A stretch of 64,000 bases of DNA. It comes from Planococcus liqunii (lineage in GTDB: Bacteria; Bacillota; Bacilli; Bacillales_A; Planococcaceae). Below are positions 49,763 through 58,465 of this stretch, piece by piece. The stretch is from the NCBI RefSeq assembly GCF_030413595.1, contig NZ_CP129238.1, positions 620,001-684,000 on the forward strand, given 5' to 3'. A program made the translations under genes and the position numbers. Position 1 is the first letter of the stretch. The number at the start of each line of letters is the position of its first letter. The notes under the pieces were generated by a model that saw only the letters and a program-made list of their open reading frames with translations, had not been told where the DNA came from and made no database searches.

Positions 49763-51745
49763 ATGAAGAAATACTGGGCAGCAATTTTATTAATCGGAGT
49801 GTTTGTGCTTTTGGCAGGCTGCTCGCAGCAGGCCACGCCGGAAGACCGGCTGGCGGCATATATCAATCATTGGAATAAAGGCGAGTATGCCGAAATGTAT
49901 GATGGATTTTTAAATGACGGCACGAAACAGGCGTATGACAAAGCGCAGTTCGTGGACCGCCAGCAAAAACTGAAAAAAGACTTGGGAATCGATGGGCTGG
50001 AAGCGGCTTATACGAAACCGGCAGAAGATGCAAAATGGGAAGAAGAGCAGCCGGCGGATTTCCCGGTGCAGGTCAAAATGAACACACTCGCCGGACCGGT
50101 GGAGTTTGAAAAAACGATGACGCTTCTTCACGAGACGCAAGGCGAAACGGAAGACTGGTTTGTGGAATGGGATCCGTCATTCATCTTCCCGCAATTGGAA
50201 GCCGAAGACGAAATCCGCATCGACCGCATCAAAGCGGTGCGCGGAGAAATTTTGGACCGCACCGGAAAAGGAATCGCCATTAACGGCGGCGGCTATAATA
50301 TCGGCATTGTGCCTGAGAAATTCACCGATGACACCAAAAAAGCCGAGCTTGCGAAACTGCTGAACCAGACGGTCGAACAAATCGATGCGAAGCTGGGGCA
50401 GGACTGGGTCAAGCCGGAATTGTTTGTGCCGCTTGCAAAAATCGCGCGCAACAATACGGAAGTGCTCGATAAAGCCATTGCCATTCCAGGTGTCGCGGCG
50501 CAGCAAGTAGCGATGCGGGAATATCCGTACGAAGAAGCGCTGGGGCATTTGTCAGGCTATATCGGCAGCATCACTGCGGAGCAATTGGAAGAGCGGAAAG
50601 ATGAAGGCTACGCAGCCGGCGACCAAATTGGGCGCCAAGGCTTGGAGCGGACATTTGAAGAACAGCTCCGCGGCAAAGACGGAATGCGAATCTGGATCGA
50701 CAAACCGGCAGAAGGCGTGGAGCCGATTACGGTTGCCGAACAACCGGTGACAGATGGCGAAAACATCACGTTGACGATTGACGCGGAACTGCAGAAAAAA
50801 GCGTTCGCTTCGATGAAAGGCGAACCGGGAACAGCGGCAGCGGTGAATCCAAAAACGGGCGAAACTTTGGCGCTTGTTTCCTCGCCAAGCTTTGACCCGA
50901 ACGAATTCACACTCGGCATCAGCGGCGACCGCTTTAAGGAACTGGAAGCCGATCCATTGACACCGTTGTTCAACCGCTTTGCCCAGGCTTATGCACCGGG
51001 TTCGACTTTGAAACCGGTGACGGCTGCAATCGGCTTAGAAGCGGGGACCTTAAAACCTGCAGAAGGCTTGGAAATCAACGGCAAGTCGTGGCAAGGCGTC
51101 ACGCGCCTGCATCCGGAAGCACCGAATCCGATTGATTTGAACAAAGCCTTGGTGTTCTCAGACAATATTTACTTTGCCCAGCAGGCACTCAAAATGGGCA
51201 ATGAAACCTTTGTTGAAGGCTTGAAGAAATACGGCTTTGGCGAAGACATTCCATTTGCGATGAACTTGGAGGCTTCCCAAATTTCCAATGAAGGCAGCAT
51301 CGATTCGGAAGGCCAGCTGGCAGCGACTTCGTTCGGCCAAGGACAGATGCTGACGAATATCCTTCATTTGGCGACGATGTACGAACCGTTCCTGACTGAC
51401 GGCATCATGTACAAACCGACGCTTGTATTGGACGACAAAGATGCACAGGTGTGGAAAGAAGGCTTAATTTCAGCGGAAAACGCAGCGACGCTCCGCAAAG
51501 GCATGCGCAATGTAGTGGTTGACGGCTATGCGCAATCGGCGAACATTCCAGGCGCTGCGCTTGCCGGCAAAACCGGTACAGCCGAACTAAAAGCAGCCGG
51601 GGAAGAACGCGGCAAAGAAAACGGCTTTTTCGTCACGTACAACGAAGCTGATCCAACGCTTCTGCTTGCGATGATGGTTGAAAACGTCGAAGACAATGGC
51701 GGCAGCGATTACGTGGCCGGCATGGCGGCGGAAGTGTTTAAATAA
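49763..51745 (+). CDS. Penicillin-binding protein, MecA/PBP3-like lipoprotein transpeptidase
   Basis: A 660-residue class B PBP. A lipobox LLAGC puts the lipid on Cys20. A MecA_N (NTF2-like) domain spans about 25-145, a dimerisation domain about 150-320, and the transpeptidase domain the remainder. The SxxK motif is Ser414 to Lys417 (GSTLKP), SDN is 466-468, and KTGTAE starts at 603. It cross-links peptidoglycan outside the membrane. Proteins of this build (B. subtilis PBP3, S. aureus PBP2a) often have low beta-lactam affinity. No mecR/blaR regulators or resistance cassette lie nearby, so it is probably a resident gene. GGAGGT precedes the ATG. Confidence 0.93.
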   Translation: MKKYWAAILLIGVFVLLAGCSQQATPEDRLAAYINHWNKGEYAEMYDGFLNDGTKQAYDKAQFVDRQQKLKKDLGIDGLEAAYTKPAEDAKWEEEQPADFPVQVKMNTLAGPVEFEKTMTLLHETQGETEDWFVEWDPSFIFPQLEAEDEIRIDRIKAVRGEILDRTGKGIAINGGGYNIGIVPEKFTDDTKKAELAKLLNQTVEQIDAKLGQDWVKPELFVPLAKIARNNTEVLDKAIAIPGVAAQQVAMREYPYEEALGHLSGYIGSITAEQLEERKDEGYAAGDQIGRQGLERTFEEQLRGKDGMRIWIDKPAEGVEPITVAEQPVTDGENITLTIDAELQKKAFASMKGEPGTAAAVNPKTGETLALVSSPSFDPNEFTLGISGDRFKELEADPLTPLFNRFAQAYAPGSTLKPVTAAIGLEAGTLKPAEGLEINGKSWQGVTRLHPEAPNPIDLNKALVFSDNIYFAQQALKMGNETFVEGLKKYGFGEDIPFAMNLEASQISNEGSIDSEGQLAATSFGQGQMLTNILHLATMYEPFLTDGIMYKPTLVLDDKDAQVWKEGLISAENAATLRKGMRNVVVDGYAQSANIPGAALAGKTGTAELKAAGEERGKENGFFVTYNEADPTLLLAMMVENVEDNGGSDYVAGMAAEVFK

Positions 51746-51760
51746 GAGGGATGATTTTTC

Positions 51761-51792
51761 AGGCTGTCGAGAGCTTCTCGGCAGCCTTTTTT
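51761..51792 (+). terminator. Terminator of the PBP gene
   Basis: A 12-bp stem AGGCTGTCGAGA/TCTCGGCAGCCT with one G-U pair and a T run. Confidence 0.88.
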
Positions 51793-51821
51793 ATATTGAA
51801 TTGAAAACGTGTTTGTAACCA

Positions 51822-51940
51822 ACGCCGATAGAAAGTCCAGAAACGCCGATAAGAATATGAAAAACGCCGTTAGAAAACCTGAAAACACCGATAGAAAACT
51901 TAAAAACATCGATAAAAACAGCCAGAAACGCCGATAAAGG
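51822..51940. repeat. 21-bp-period intergenic array, core ACGCCGATA (locus 3)
   Basis: The core starts at 51822, 51843, 51864, 51885, 51906 and 51928: four spacings of 21 and one of 22. The core is mostly ACGCCGAT, with variants ACGCCGTT, ACACCGAT and ACATCGAT; the remainder of each unit is A-rich and variable. The array lies between the terminator of the PBP gene and the end of the convergent metalloprotease-like gene. Confidence 0.85.
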
Positions 51941-52005
51941 GTTGGGACGTTGGCCACCGAGTGTCCGGATCCACCTTTCAAACTTCTATACAGAAAACAT
52001 AGTTG

Positions 52006-52461
52006 TCAATTCGCAGCCTTTTTATAGAGCATCACTAGTTTTCGTCCATCAGTTTCACCGGCAATCGTAGTAAGCGGAATCAGATTAATCACGACGTTCA
52101 AGTAAGACACAAATATAAAACTGTCTAAATAATGGCGGAAGACCCCGAACTCGTATCCCGTAGCCAGGTCTAGGGCAAACGCCGAACCTAAATTAAAAAT
52201 GACGCCGCCTAGAAAAAAGAATGCTTTTTGATTTTTGCTCATCACATCAATATTGCTGGGAGTCACGCTTCCGCCTGCAAAATAGGCGTTTTTAATATGG
52301 AACTTGTTTTTCTTCCATAGCACATCCCCGTTTCCGATACTAAATTCGTGGATTTCTCCGCCAAATAGCTTAAGGAAAAAAGCGTGGCCTGCTTCGTGAA
52401 TAAGTGCAATAAAAGGAAAAATCAGCAAAGCAATCACAACAAAGTTAATCAAAAAATCCAT
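52006..52461 (-). CDS. M50-type membrane metalloprotease-like protein
   Basis: A 151-residue protein with about four hydrophobic segments. HEAGH in the first segment (LIHEAGHAFFLKLFGG) and an NLIPL...ETDGR segment near the C-terminus resemble the zinc-binding HExxH and the third-ligand NPxDG motif of site-2 proteases. It is smaller than most M50 enzymes, so it may be a minimal relative. The ATG at 52461 follows GGGAG; an upstream in-frame start at 52497 lacks a good site. The function is unknown. Confidence 0.78.
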   Translation of the reverse strand: MDFLINFVVIALLIFPFIALIHEAGHAFFLKLFGGEIHEFSIGNGDVLWKKNKFHIKNAYFAGGSVTPSNIDVMSKNQKAFFFLGGVIFNLGSAFALDLATGYEFGVFRHYLDSFIFVSYLNVVINLIPLTTIAGETDGRKLVMLYKKAAN

Positions 52462-52597
52462 TTCTGCAACTCCCTTTCGCTTTTTAAGGACAGGCATCTA
52501 TCTTTTATGTTTGGAAAATACTTGAAAGTTTCTTATCCTTATACGTTTTTATGAAAGAATAAGTTTCGCTTGTTCTGGGTCAGATACAGAAAGGCAA

Positions 52598-52626
52598 ACA
52601 AAAGAGCACTGCAGCATGCAGTGCTC
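52598..52626 (-). terminator. Terminator of the WapI-like gene
   Basis: A 10-bp stem GAGCACTGCA/TGCAGTGCTC followed on the minus strand by TTTTGTTT. Confidence 0.65.
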
Positions 52627-52650
52627 AGAAAATGTTTCATATACAAATCT

Positions 52651-53085
52651 TCACCGAACTTTTCCCACCACCGGATAAGCTTCAAGCACTGCATCCACTT
52701 CATCGATCAAAATCCGCAGGTAGCTTTGGTCGGAGGTGAAGGTGCAGGACAGTTTGGCGCTGTCACCTGCCGGAAAGCGGGTCTCCAAGTTCCAGATGAT
52801 CTTGCCGAGTGAATTCATCGTGCCGGTCAGATGGATATAATCATCCAGGTTTTTTAAAGTAGCGGTTCCTTTTAAGGCCTCGTTCATGTCGCGCAGCTCA
52901 TCAACAAATTCCTTCAATTCATTTGTTCGGAGGTCTGCTTCAAAATGCGCGGTGTATCCAGGGATCTCCAGATGGATGCGGGAAGCGATCCAATTGGCAT
53001 CCCAGTAATCCCGGCTATTCGGGTAATTCCGCTGCAGTACTTCAATCTCCAATTTCGTTTTGTCACCCAACACAAGAAACTTCAA
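52651..53085 (-). CDS. WapI-like protein (possible immunity protein), family uncertain
   Basis: A 144-residue soluble protein. The blocks YWDANWIASRIHLEIPGYTAHFEADLRTNELKEFVDELRDMNEALKGTATLKNL and the C-terminal DQSYLRILIDEVDAVLEAYPVVG have the look of the WapI immunity-protein group of Bacillales, though I cannot confirm membership by eye. TTG 53085, with GGGGTG before it, is my preferred start; ATG 53103 is an alternative. There is no toxin gene beside it, so if it is an immunity protein it is an orphan. Confidence 0.6.
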   Translation of the reverse strand: MKFLVLGDKTKLEIEVLQRNYPNSRDYWDANWIASRIHLEIPGYTAHFEADLRTNELKEFVDELRDMNEALKGTATLKNLDDYIHLTGTMNSLGKIIWNLETRFPAGDSAKLSCTFTSDQSYLRILIDEVDAVLEAYPVVGKVR

Positions 53086-53195
53086 TCTCTTCACCCCGGT
53101 CATGATAACTGTTGTAACTTAAGTCTATCAATAATGCACAGAAAAGAGTATCGAAAGAAAAAGAAAAAAGTGGAGAGCCAATAAACCGGTGAATG

Positions 53196-53248
53196 AAGTT
53201 TGAAAACCGATTCAACTTTTTGACTCTCAGGATGGATAGGAGTAGATT
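53196..53248 (+). promoter_or_regulatory. Promoter and dyad of the MarR-ABC operon
   Basis: TTGACT (53220-53225), a 17-bp spacer and TAGATT (53243-53248) form a likely promoter. An imperfect dyad with arms AAGTTTGAA (53196-53204) and TTCAACTTT (53211-53219) abuts the -35, and GTTCGAAA occurs twice at 53268 and 53282. MarR autoregulation through one of these is inference. Confidence 0.5.
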
Positions 53249-53311
53249 TAAGCTATCGAAAAAGATGGTTCGAAATGGAACTGTTCGAAAATGGAAGGAT
53301 GAGCGTGGCCC

Positions 53312-53788
53312 ATGAAAGAGGAAAATGAAAAGTTAACGCGTTCGATCCAGTTGATGCGGTCATTCCGGAATGTGCAGAAAAACTTGATTTGCCTGGAGCA
53401 GCAGACGGCAGCCCGGAACGGGTTGTCGATGCCGCAATACGCAATTTTGATGACGCTCGGAAAATGCAGGGAAATGACGCAGAAGAAGGTAGGGGAAGTG
53501 ACGTTCCTCCCGAAAAGCACGTTGAGCCAGGCGGTGGATGGCTTGGTTCGTGACGGGTTTTTGGACCGCCGTCAAGTGGAAGACAACCGGCGAGAGATGC
53601 AGCTTGCGTTGACCGAAAAAGGCGCAGCGCTTGTCGAAGCGATCCACCAGCAAGAAGGCGGAAGCCATCAGCGGTTCCAGGAAGCTGTGGAATCGCTGAG
53701 CGATGAACAATACGAGAAACTGCTGGAGATCCACCAGCACATTTCCGCGCATTTGAACGTGCGTGAGTTAGAGGAGCAGCGCAAATGA
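53312..53788 (+). CDS. MarR-family regulator
   Basis: A 158-residue MarR protein: N-terminal helices (QLMRSFRNVQKNLICLEQQTAARNGLSMPQYAILMTLGKC), the winged helix (MTQKKVGEVTFLPKSTLSQAVDGLVRDGFLDRRQVEDNRREMQLALTEKG) and a C-terminal dimerisation helix. It overlaps the first ABC gene by four bases, so it is the likely repressor of the exporter operon, relieved by a compound the exporter removes. Cys27 is the only obvious redox-sensitive candidate. Confidence 0.9.
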   Translation: MKEENEKLTRSIQLMRSFRNVQKNLICLEQQTAARNGLSMPQYAILMTLGKCREMTQKKVGEVTFLPKSTLSQAVDGLVRDGFLDRRQVEDNRREMQLALTEKGAALVEAIHQQEGGSHQRFQEAVESLSDEQYEKLLEIHQHISAHLNVRELEEQRK

Positions 53789-55509
53789 TACGAATTCTAA
53801 AAAACTTGAGTGTCTACAAATGGCTCATTGCCGCTGTCACGCTTCTGATTTTTGGCCAGTCGATGGCGGACCTCTTTTTGCCGACTTTGATGGCGGACAT
53901 CATTGACAACGGCGTCGTGAAAGGGAACATCCCGTATATCTGGCAGATCGGCGGCTGGATGCTGTTGATTTCCGCACTCGGGGCGGTTGCTTCGATTACG
54001 GCGAGTTACTATTCTTCAAAAGCCGCAATGGGTTTAGGGCGTGACCTTCGCGGCCGCGTATTCAAGCATGTGGAGAAATTTTCGCTGCAGGAGTTTGACC
54101 AGGTCGGCACGGCGTCGCTTATTACCCGGACAACAAACGACATCACGCAAATCCAGCAAGTGGTCATGATGATGCTGCGCATGGTCATCAGCGCACCAAT
54201 CATGCTCGTCGGCGGTTTGATCATGGCGATTTCTCAAGATGCGAAATTGTCGCTGGTCATTGTCGGCGCAATGCCGTTTCTGGCCGGTTCCATCATTTTG
54301 ATTTTCAGAAAAGCGATGCCGTTGTTCCAGGAAGTGCAAAAGCGGCTAGACCGCCTGAACTTGGTGCTGCGTGAAAACCTGACCGGGATTCGCGTCATTC
54401 GGGCGTTCAATCGCGAAACGGAAGAAAAAGCCCGGCTGCAAGGAGCGAACCGTGATTTGACGGACGTCTCTATCCGGGTCAATAAAATCATGGCATTCAT
54501 GATGCCGGCCATGATGCTCGTCATGAACTTGACGGTTGTCGCGGTCATTTGGTTCGGCGGCCTCCGCATTGACAATGGGGCAATGCAAATCGGTGATTTG
54601 ATGGCCTTTATCCAATACGTCATGATGATCATGTTTGCACTGGTCATGGCATCGGTTATGTTCGTCATGGTGCCGCGTGCCGCCGTTTCGGCGAACCGCA
54701 TCAACGAAGTGCTGGATATGAAACCGTCATTTCAGGACTTGGGCAATGATACGGCGGACCGTGAACGCGGCACGCTTGAGTTTGAAGACGTGACGTTCAG
54801 TTACCCGGGAGCCGAGAAGCCCGCGCTGTCGGACATTTCCTTCAAAGCGAAGCCGGGTGAAATCACCGCCATTATCGGCGGGACCGGCTCCGGGAAGTCG
54901 ACATTGATCAACTTGATCCCGCGTTTCTATGAGATTTCAAGCGGGGCCATCCGGGTCAACGGCGTCGATATCCGGAATGCGTCGCAGGATGAAGTGCGTT
55001 CAAAGCTCGGCTTTGTGCCGCAGAAATCGATTCTCTTTACCGGTACGATTGCCGACAACATCCGCTTTGGGAAAGAAGAAGCGACGCAGGCGGAACTTGA
55101 ACACGCCGCCTCGATTGCACAAGCGACTGAATTTATCAGCGGGCTGAAAGAAGGCTACGCGACGGAAATTGAGCAAGGCGGTTCGAATTTGTCGGGCGGC
55201 CAGAAGCAGCGTCTCGCGATTGCCCGGGCGCTTGTCCGGAAGCCGGATATTTATATTTTTGACGACAGTTTTTCGGCGCTTGATTTCAAAACGGATGCAC
55301 GGCTCCGCAAAGCGCTGAAAGATGAAACGAAAAATGCGACGGTCTTGCTGGTGGCGCAGCGCGTCAGCACGGTCGTCGACGCCGACCGCATCATCGTCCT
55401 GGAAAACGGGCGGGTTGTCGGCATGGGCACGCACGAAGAATTGATGAACAGCAACGAAGTCTACCGGGAAATCGCCTATTCCCAGCTGTCAGAGGAGGAG
55501 ATCGCATGA
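53785..55509 (+). CDS. ABC exporter half-transporter with degenerate ATP site (first subunit)
   Basis: A 574-residue half-transporter: six membrane segments (about 15-310) and an ATPase domain from about 335. Walker A GGTGSGKST and the signature NLSGGQKQRLA are canonical. The Walker B region reads YIFDDSFSALD, with Asp where the catalytic Glu should be, and the H-loop reads VAQRVST, with Gln for His. These are the changes seen in the non-catalytic half of heterodimeric multidrug exporters such as YfiBC or BmrCD. Its partner is the next gene, overlapping by four bases. Confidence 0.93.
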   Translation: MIRILKNLSVYKWLIAAVTLLIFGQSMADLFLPTLMADIIDNGVVKGNIPYIWQIGGWMLLISALGAVASITASYYSSKAAMGLGRDLRGRVFKHVEKFSLQEFDQVGTASLITRTTNDITQIQQVVMMMLRMVISAPIMLVGGLIMAISQDAKLSLVIVGAMPFLAGSIILIFRKAMPLFQEVQKRLDRLNLVLRENLTGIRVIRAFNRETEEKARLQGANRDLTDVSIRVNKIMAFMMPAMMLVMNLTVVAVIWFGGLRIDNGAMQIGDLMAFIQYVMMIMFALVMASVMFVMVPRAAVSANRINEVLDMKPSFQDLGNDTADRERGTLEFEDVTFSYPGAEKPALSDISFKAKPGEITAIIGGTGSGKSTLINLIPRFYEISSGAIRVNGVDIRNASQDEVRSKLGFVPQKSILFTGTIADNIRFGKEEATQAELEHAASIAQATEFISGLKEGYATEIEQGGSNLSGGQKQRLAIARALVRKPDIYIFDDSFSALDFKTDARLRKALKDETKNATVLLVAQRVSTVVDADRIIVLENGRVVGMGTHEELMNSNEVYREIAYSQLSEEEIA

Positions 55510-57365
55510 GCAACGAAAAACGGCCTCCAGGCGGCAGACCCGGTGGCGGTCACGGCGGGCCTCCGGGTATGAGCATGCCCGCTGAAAAGCCGAAAAACTT
55601 CAAAGTGACGTTTAGACGGCTCGTCCGGTATTTGAAGCCGCGCAGCAAGCGCTTGACGGTAGTTTTCCTCGCTGCCATTTTAAGTACGGTGTTCTCGATT
55701 GTCGGACCAAAGCTGACCGGGAACGCCATCACGGAATTGTTCGAAGGGGCATACGGCAAACTGCAGGGAACGCCGGGTGCCGGCATCGATTTTGGCGTCA
55801 TCGGCGAAATCCTGTTGGTGCTGGCCGGATTGTATATCTTCAGCAGTCTCTTCAGTTATTTGATGCAGTACATCATGTCAACGGTGGCACAGGATACGGT
55901 GTATGACTTGCGCCAGGATGTGAATAAAAAACTCGAGAAACTGCCCTTGAATTATTTTGATGGCCGGCCAAACGGTGAAACCTTGAGCCGCATGACGAAT
56001 GACATCGACACCATCGGCAGTACGCTGCAGCAAAGCTTGACGCAATTTATTACGTCGGTTGTGATGCTCGTCGGTATCATTGTCATGATGCTGACAATCA
56101 GTCCGTTATTGACCTTGATTGCATTTGTTTCATTGCCCCTGTCACTGTTTGTCATCCAGCCGATCTTGAAGCGGTCGCAGACACAATTCGCCAACCAGCA
56201 GCGCTCGCTCGGTGAATTGAACGGCCATATCGAAGAAATGTACACCGGGCATCCGGTGGTGAAAGCATTCGGCCATGAGAAAAAAGCAGTGGCCAAGTTT
56301 GAGCAAGTGAACGACGAATTGTACGAAGCGGGGCGGCGCGCCCAGTTTATCTCGGGGATCATCATGCCGCTCATGACGTTCATCGGCAACTTCAGCTATG
56401 TGGTGATCAGCGTTGTCGGCGGGATTCTCGTGACGCAGCGGGCGATTTCAATCGGAGACATCCAAGCATTCATCACATATTCGAAACAGTTTACGCAGCC
56501 GATCATGCAAGCGGCGAACATCGCGAACATTGTCCAGTCAACGGTGGCGGCAGCGGAACGAGTTTTTGAACTGCTCGATGAACCGGAAGAACAGAAGGAA
56601 GTCGCAGCGGTCAGCCTGGACAGAGCAAAAGGCGCGGTGGTATTCGAAGGAGTCGATTTCGGCTACGGCGAAGAATTGCTGATCCACGACATGAACATCC
56701 GAGTAAAACCGGGGCAGACGGTCGCCATCGTCGGGCCAACAGGTGCCGGCAAGACGACGTTGATCAACCTGTTGATGCGCTTTTATGAGTTGAACGCCGG
56801 ACGGATCCTGATCGACGGCCTGGATACCCGCGAAATGTCCCGAAGCTCGCTGCGCAAAAGCTTCGGCATGGTGCTGCAGGATACCTGGCTTTTCAACGGC
56901 ACCATCAAAGACAATATCGCCTACGGCAAAAACGGTGCGACCGACGAAGAAATCTTCGCCGCTGCCGACGCCGCGCATGCGGACCATTTTATCCGTACGC
57001 TGCCGGACGGCTATGACACCGTGCTGAATGAAGAAGCATCAAATATTTCGCAGGGCCAGAAGCAGCTCTTGACGATTGCACGCGCCATATTGGCGGACCC
57101 GCCGATCATGATTTTGGACGAAGCCACGTCAAGCGTCGATACGCGGACGGAAATCTTCATCCAGCAGGCGATGAACCGGCTGATGGAAGGGCGCACAAGT
57201 TTTGTCATTGCGCACCGCCTGTCAACCATCAAAGATGCCGATTTGATTCTCGTCATGGACAAAGGGAATGTCATTGAACAAGGCACCCATACAGAACTGC
57301 TCGAGAAAAACGGCTTTTACGCCGATTTGTACAACAGCCAGTTTTCGGAAAAAGTGGCCATTTAA
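55506..57365 (+). CDS. ABC exporter half-transporter with catalytic ATP site (second subunit)
   Basis: A 619-residue half-transporter with a Gly/Pro-rich, probably disordered N-terminus (about 1-30), six membrane segments and an ATPase domain. Walker A GPTGAGKTT, Walker B MILDEATSSVD and the H-loop IAHRLST are canonical. The signature reads NISQGQKQLLT rather than LSGGQ. The two subunits therefore combine into one full site (Walker motifs here with LSGGQ of the partner) and one degenerate site. It probably exports drugs or lipophilic toxins. A bidirectional terminator follows. Confidence 0.93.
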   Translation: MSNEKRPPGGRPGGGHGGPPGMSMPAEKPKNFKVTFRRLVRYLKPRSKRLTVVFLAAILSTVFSIVGPKLTGNAITELFEGAYGKLQGTPGAGIDFGVIGEILLVLAGLYIFSSLFSYLMQYIMSTVAQDTVYDLRQDVNKKLEKLPLNYFDGRPNGETLSRMTNDIDTIGSTLQQSLTQFITSVVMLVGIIVMMLTISPLLTLIAFVSLPLSLFVIQPILKRSQTQFANQQRSLGELNGHIEEMYTGHPVVKAFGHEKKAVAKFEQVNDELYEAGRRAQFISGIIMPLMTFIGNFSYVVISVVGGILVTQRAISIGDIQAFITYSKQFTQPIMQAANIANIVQSTVAAAERVFELLDEPEEQKEVAAVSLDRAKGAVVFEGVDFGYGEELLIHDMNIRVKPGQTVAIVGPTGAGKTTLINLLMRFYELNAGRILIDGLDTREMSRSSLRKSFGMVLQDTWLFNGTIKDNIAYGKNGATDEEIFAAADAAHADHFIRTLPDGYDTVLNEEASNISQGQKQLLTIARAILADPPIMILDEATSSVDTRTEIFIQQAMNRLMEGRTSFVIAHRLSTIKDADLILVMDKGNVIEQGTHTELLEKNGFYADLYNSQFSEKVAI

Positions 57366-57376
57366 TTTGGATAGAA

Positions 57377-57412
57377 AGAAACCGCTCAACAATTTGTTGA
57401 GCGGTTTTTATT
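57377..57412. terminator. Bidirectional terminator
   Basis: A 14-bp stem AAACCGCTCAACAA/TTGTTGAGCGGTTT separates the ABC operon from the convergent CPBP gene, whose stop lies at its right edge. Confidence 0.9.
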
Positions 57413-58250
57413 AATTTCTAAAACCTTTTTTATTGAGAAAGACGACTTTCCGGTTCCTTTTCCAAACGTTTTCACGGATCAGCCAGGCGGCAAAGCCGGC
57501 TAATAACAAGGTGCCGATGGCAAGAACGATGAGGTTCGGCACTGCTTTCTCGGTGATCTCAGACATTTCCTGCACACGCAGTGCTTCCGGCCAAGTTGGG
57601 GCATAGGCCATCGTGAGCGCATAAAAAGCGTTGTAGGCGATATGCAAAATAATCGGTGCCAGCAAATTCTGCGTTTTCAAATACAGCAAGGCCGCAATGA
57701 TCCCGAACAGGAAAGCGCCAAGAATGTCATCGTGCATCAAACCGAACAACAGGCTCGAGATGAAAACACCGCCCCAGCGGGAAGTTTTCAGCACCATCCG
57801 CTTCAACAAAACGCCGCGGAAAATGAATTCTTCTGCAATCGGTTCAAGCAAAATCATGATGGCGACTGTGATGGCCAAGTAAAGCGGACTTGCCGGCAGC
57901 GCAACCGGCTCCAGCAAATATGCGGCCCATCCCGGTGCAATCGACCCGAAGACGTTCAGCTGAAGCCACAAAAAGCCCAGCGAAAAAGCGGTCGACCCAA
58001 CAATCAGCCCGATGACCGCGCCAATCCAGCGTTCGATGCCTTGCGTAAAGGCGAACGTGGACAGCGTCACGCCCTGCAGGCGGAACTGGTATGTAAAGAA
58101 CCAGGCGGGTACGACTCCGTAAAGAGCCACCGATACCAGGATCCATTCCAAATCTTCGCTCATCGGGAAAACGGTCGTGGCGTATATTAACGAAAGGTAA
58201 ACAGTCAGCGTAATCCCGACAATGTAACGAAACTTCATTTTCTCAAACAT
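57411..58250 (-). CDS. CPBP-family intramembrane protease (first of two)
   Basis: A 279-residue membrane protein with about eight segments. The Abi/CPBP motifs are present in order: EEFIFRG (about 140), FGLMHDD and HIAYNAFYA. These motifs carry the glutamates, arginine and histidines of the putative metal site. Family members cleave within the membrane (as with Rce1) or serve in bacteriocin self-protection. It shares its layout with the next upstream gene on the same strand, so the pair is a tandem duplication, now diverged. Confidence 0.88.
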   Translation of the reverse strand: MFEKMKFRYIVGITLTVYLSLIYATTVFPMSEDLEWILVSVALYGVVPAWFFTYQFRLQGVTLSTFAFTQGIERWIGAVIGLIVGSTAFSLGFLWLQLNVFGSIAPGWAAYLLEPVALPASPLYLAITVAIMILLEPIAEEFIFRGVLLKRMVLKTSRWGGVFISSLLFGLMHDDILGAFLFGIIAALLYLKTQNLLAPIILHIAYNAFYALTMAYAPTWPEALRVQEMSEITEKAVPNLIVLAIGTLLLAGFAAWLIRENVWKRNRKVVFLNKKGFRN

Positions 58251-58325
58251 TCGTGCACCCCTAATGTAGAATAAATCCAGTATAGCAGGAGTTTCGGCTT
58301 ATGGAACTACAAATAAAGTGAAACT

Positions 58326-58350
58326 CCATCAGTGGTTTTTCCACTGATGG
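58326..58350. repeat. Perfect hairpin between the CPBP genes
   Basis: CCATCAGTGG and CCACTGATGG form a 10-bp stem around TTTTT. It lies between the two CPBP genes, about 75 bases upstream of the start of the first. There is no tail T run, so it is more likely an mRNA structure or processing site than a terminator. Confidence 0.5.
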
Positions 58351-58434
58351 GTAGTTGAACCAATCGGGCTTTTACGGTCAGTAGACTTCCCGCTCAGAAA
58401 AGCGGGAGTCCAACTGCCCGTTAAAGCGGGGAAA

Positions 58435-58465
58435 ATCCCGGAATGCATTTAAGGCATTTCGGGAT
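58435..58465 (-). terminator. Hairpin over the stop of the second CPBP gene
   Basis: ATCCCGGAATGC and GCATTTCGGGAT form a 12-base imperfect stem that spans the stop codon; on the minus strand it is followed by TTTCCCC. A GC-rich hairpin CCCGCT/AGCGGG lies a little further on. Termination is plausible but weak. Confidence 0.5.

Noticed and set aside
51709-51981. Minus-strand frame with FLSAFL-type repeats
   Set aside because: It is the array at locus 3 read backwards; no start site, and it overlaps the PBP terminator.
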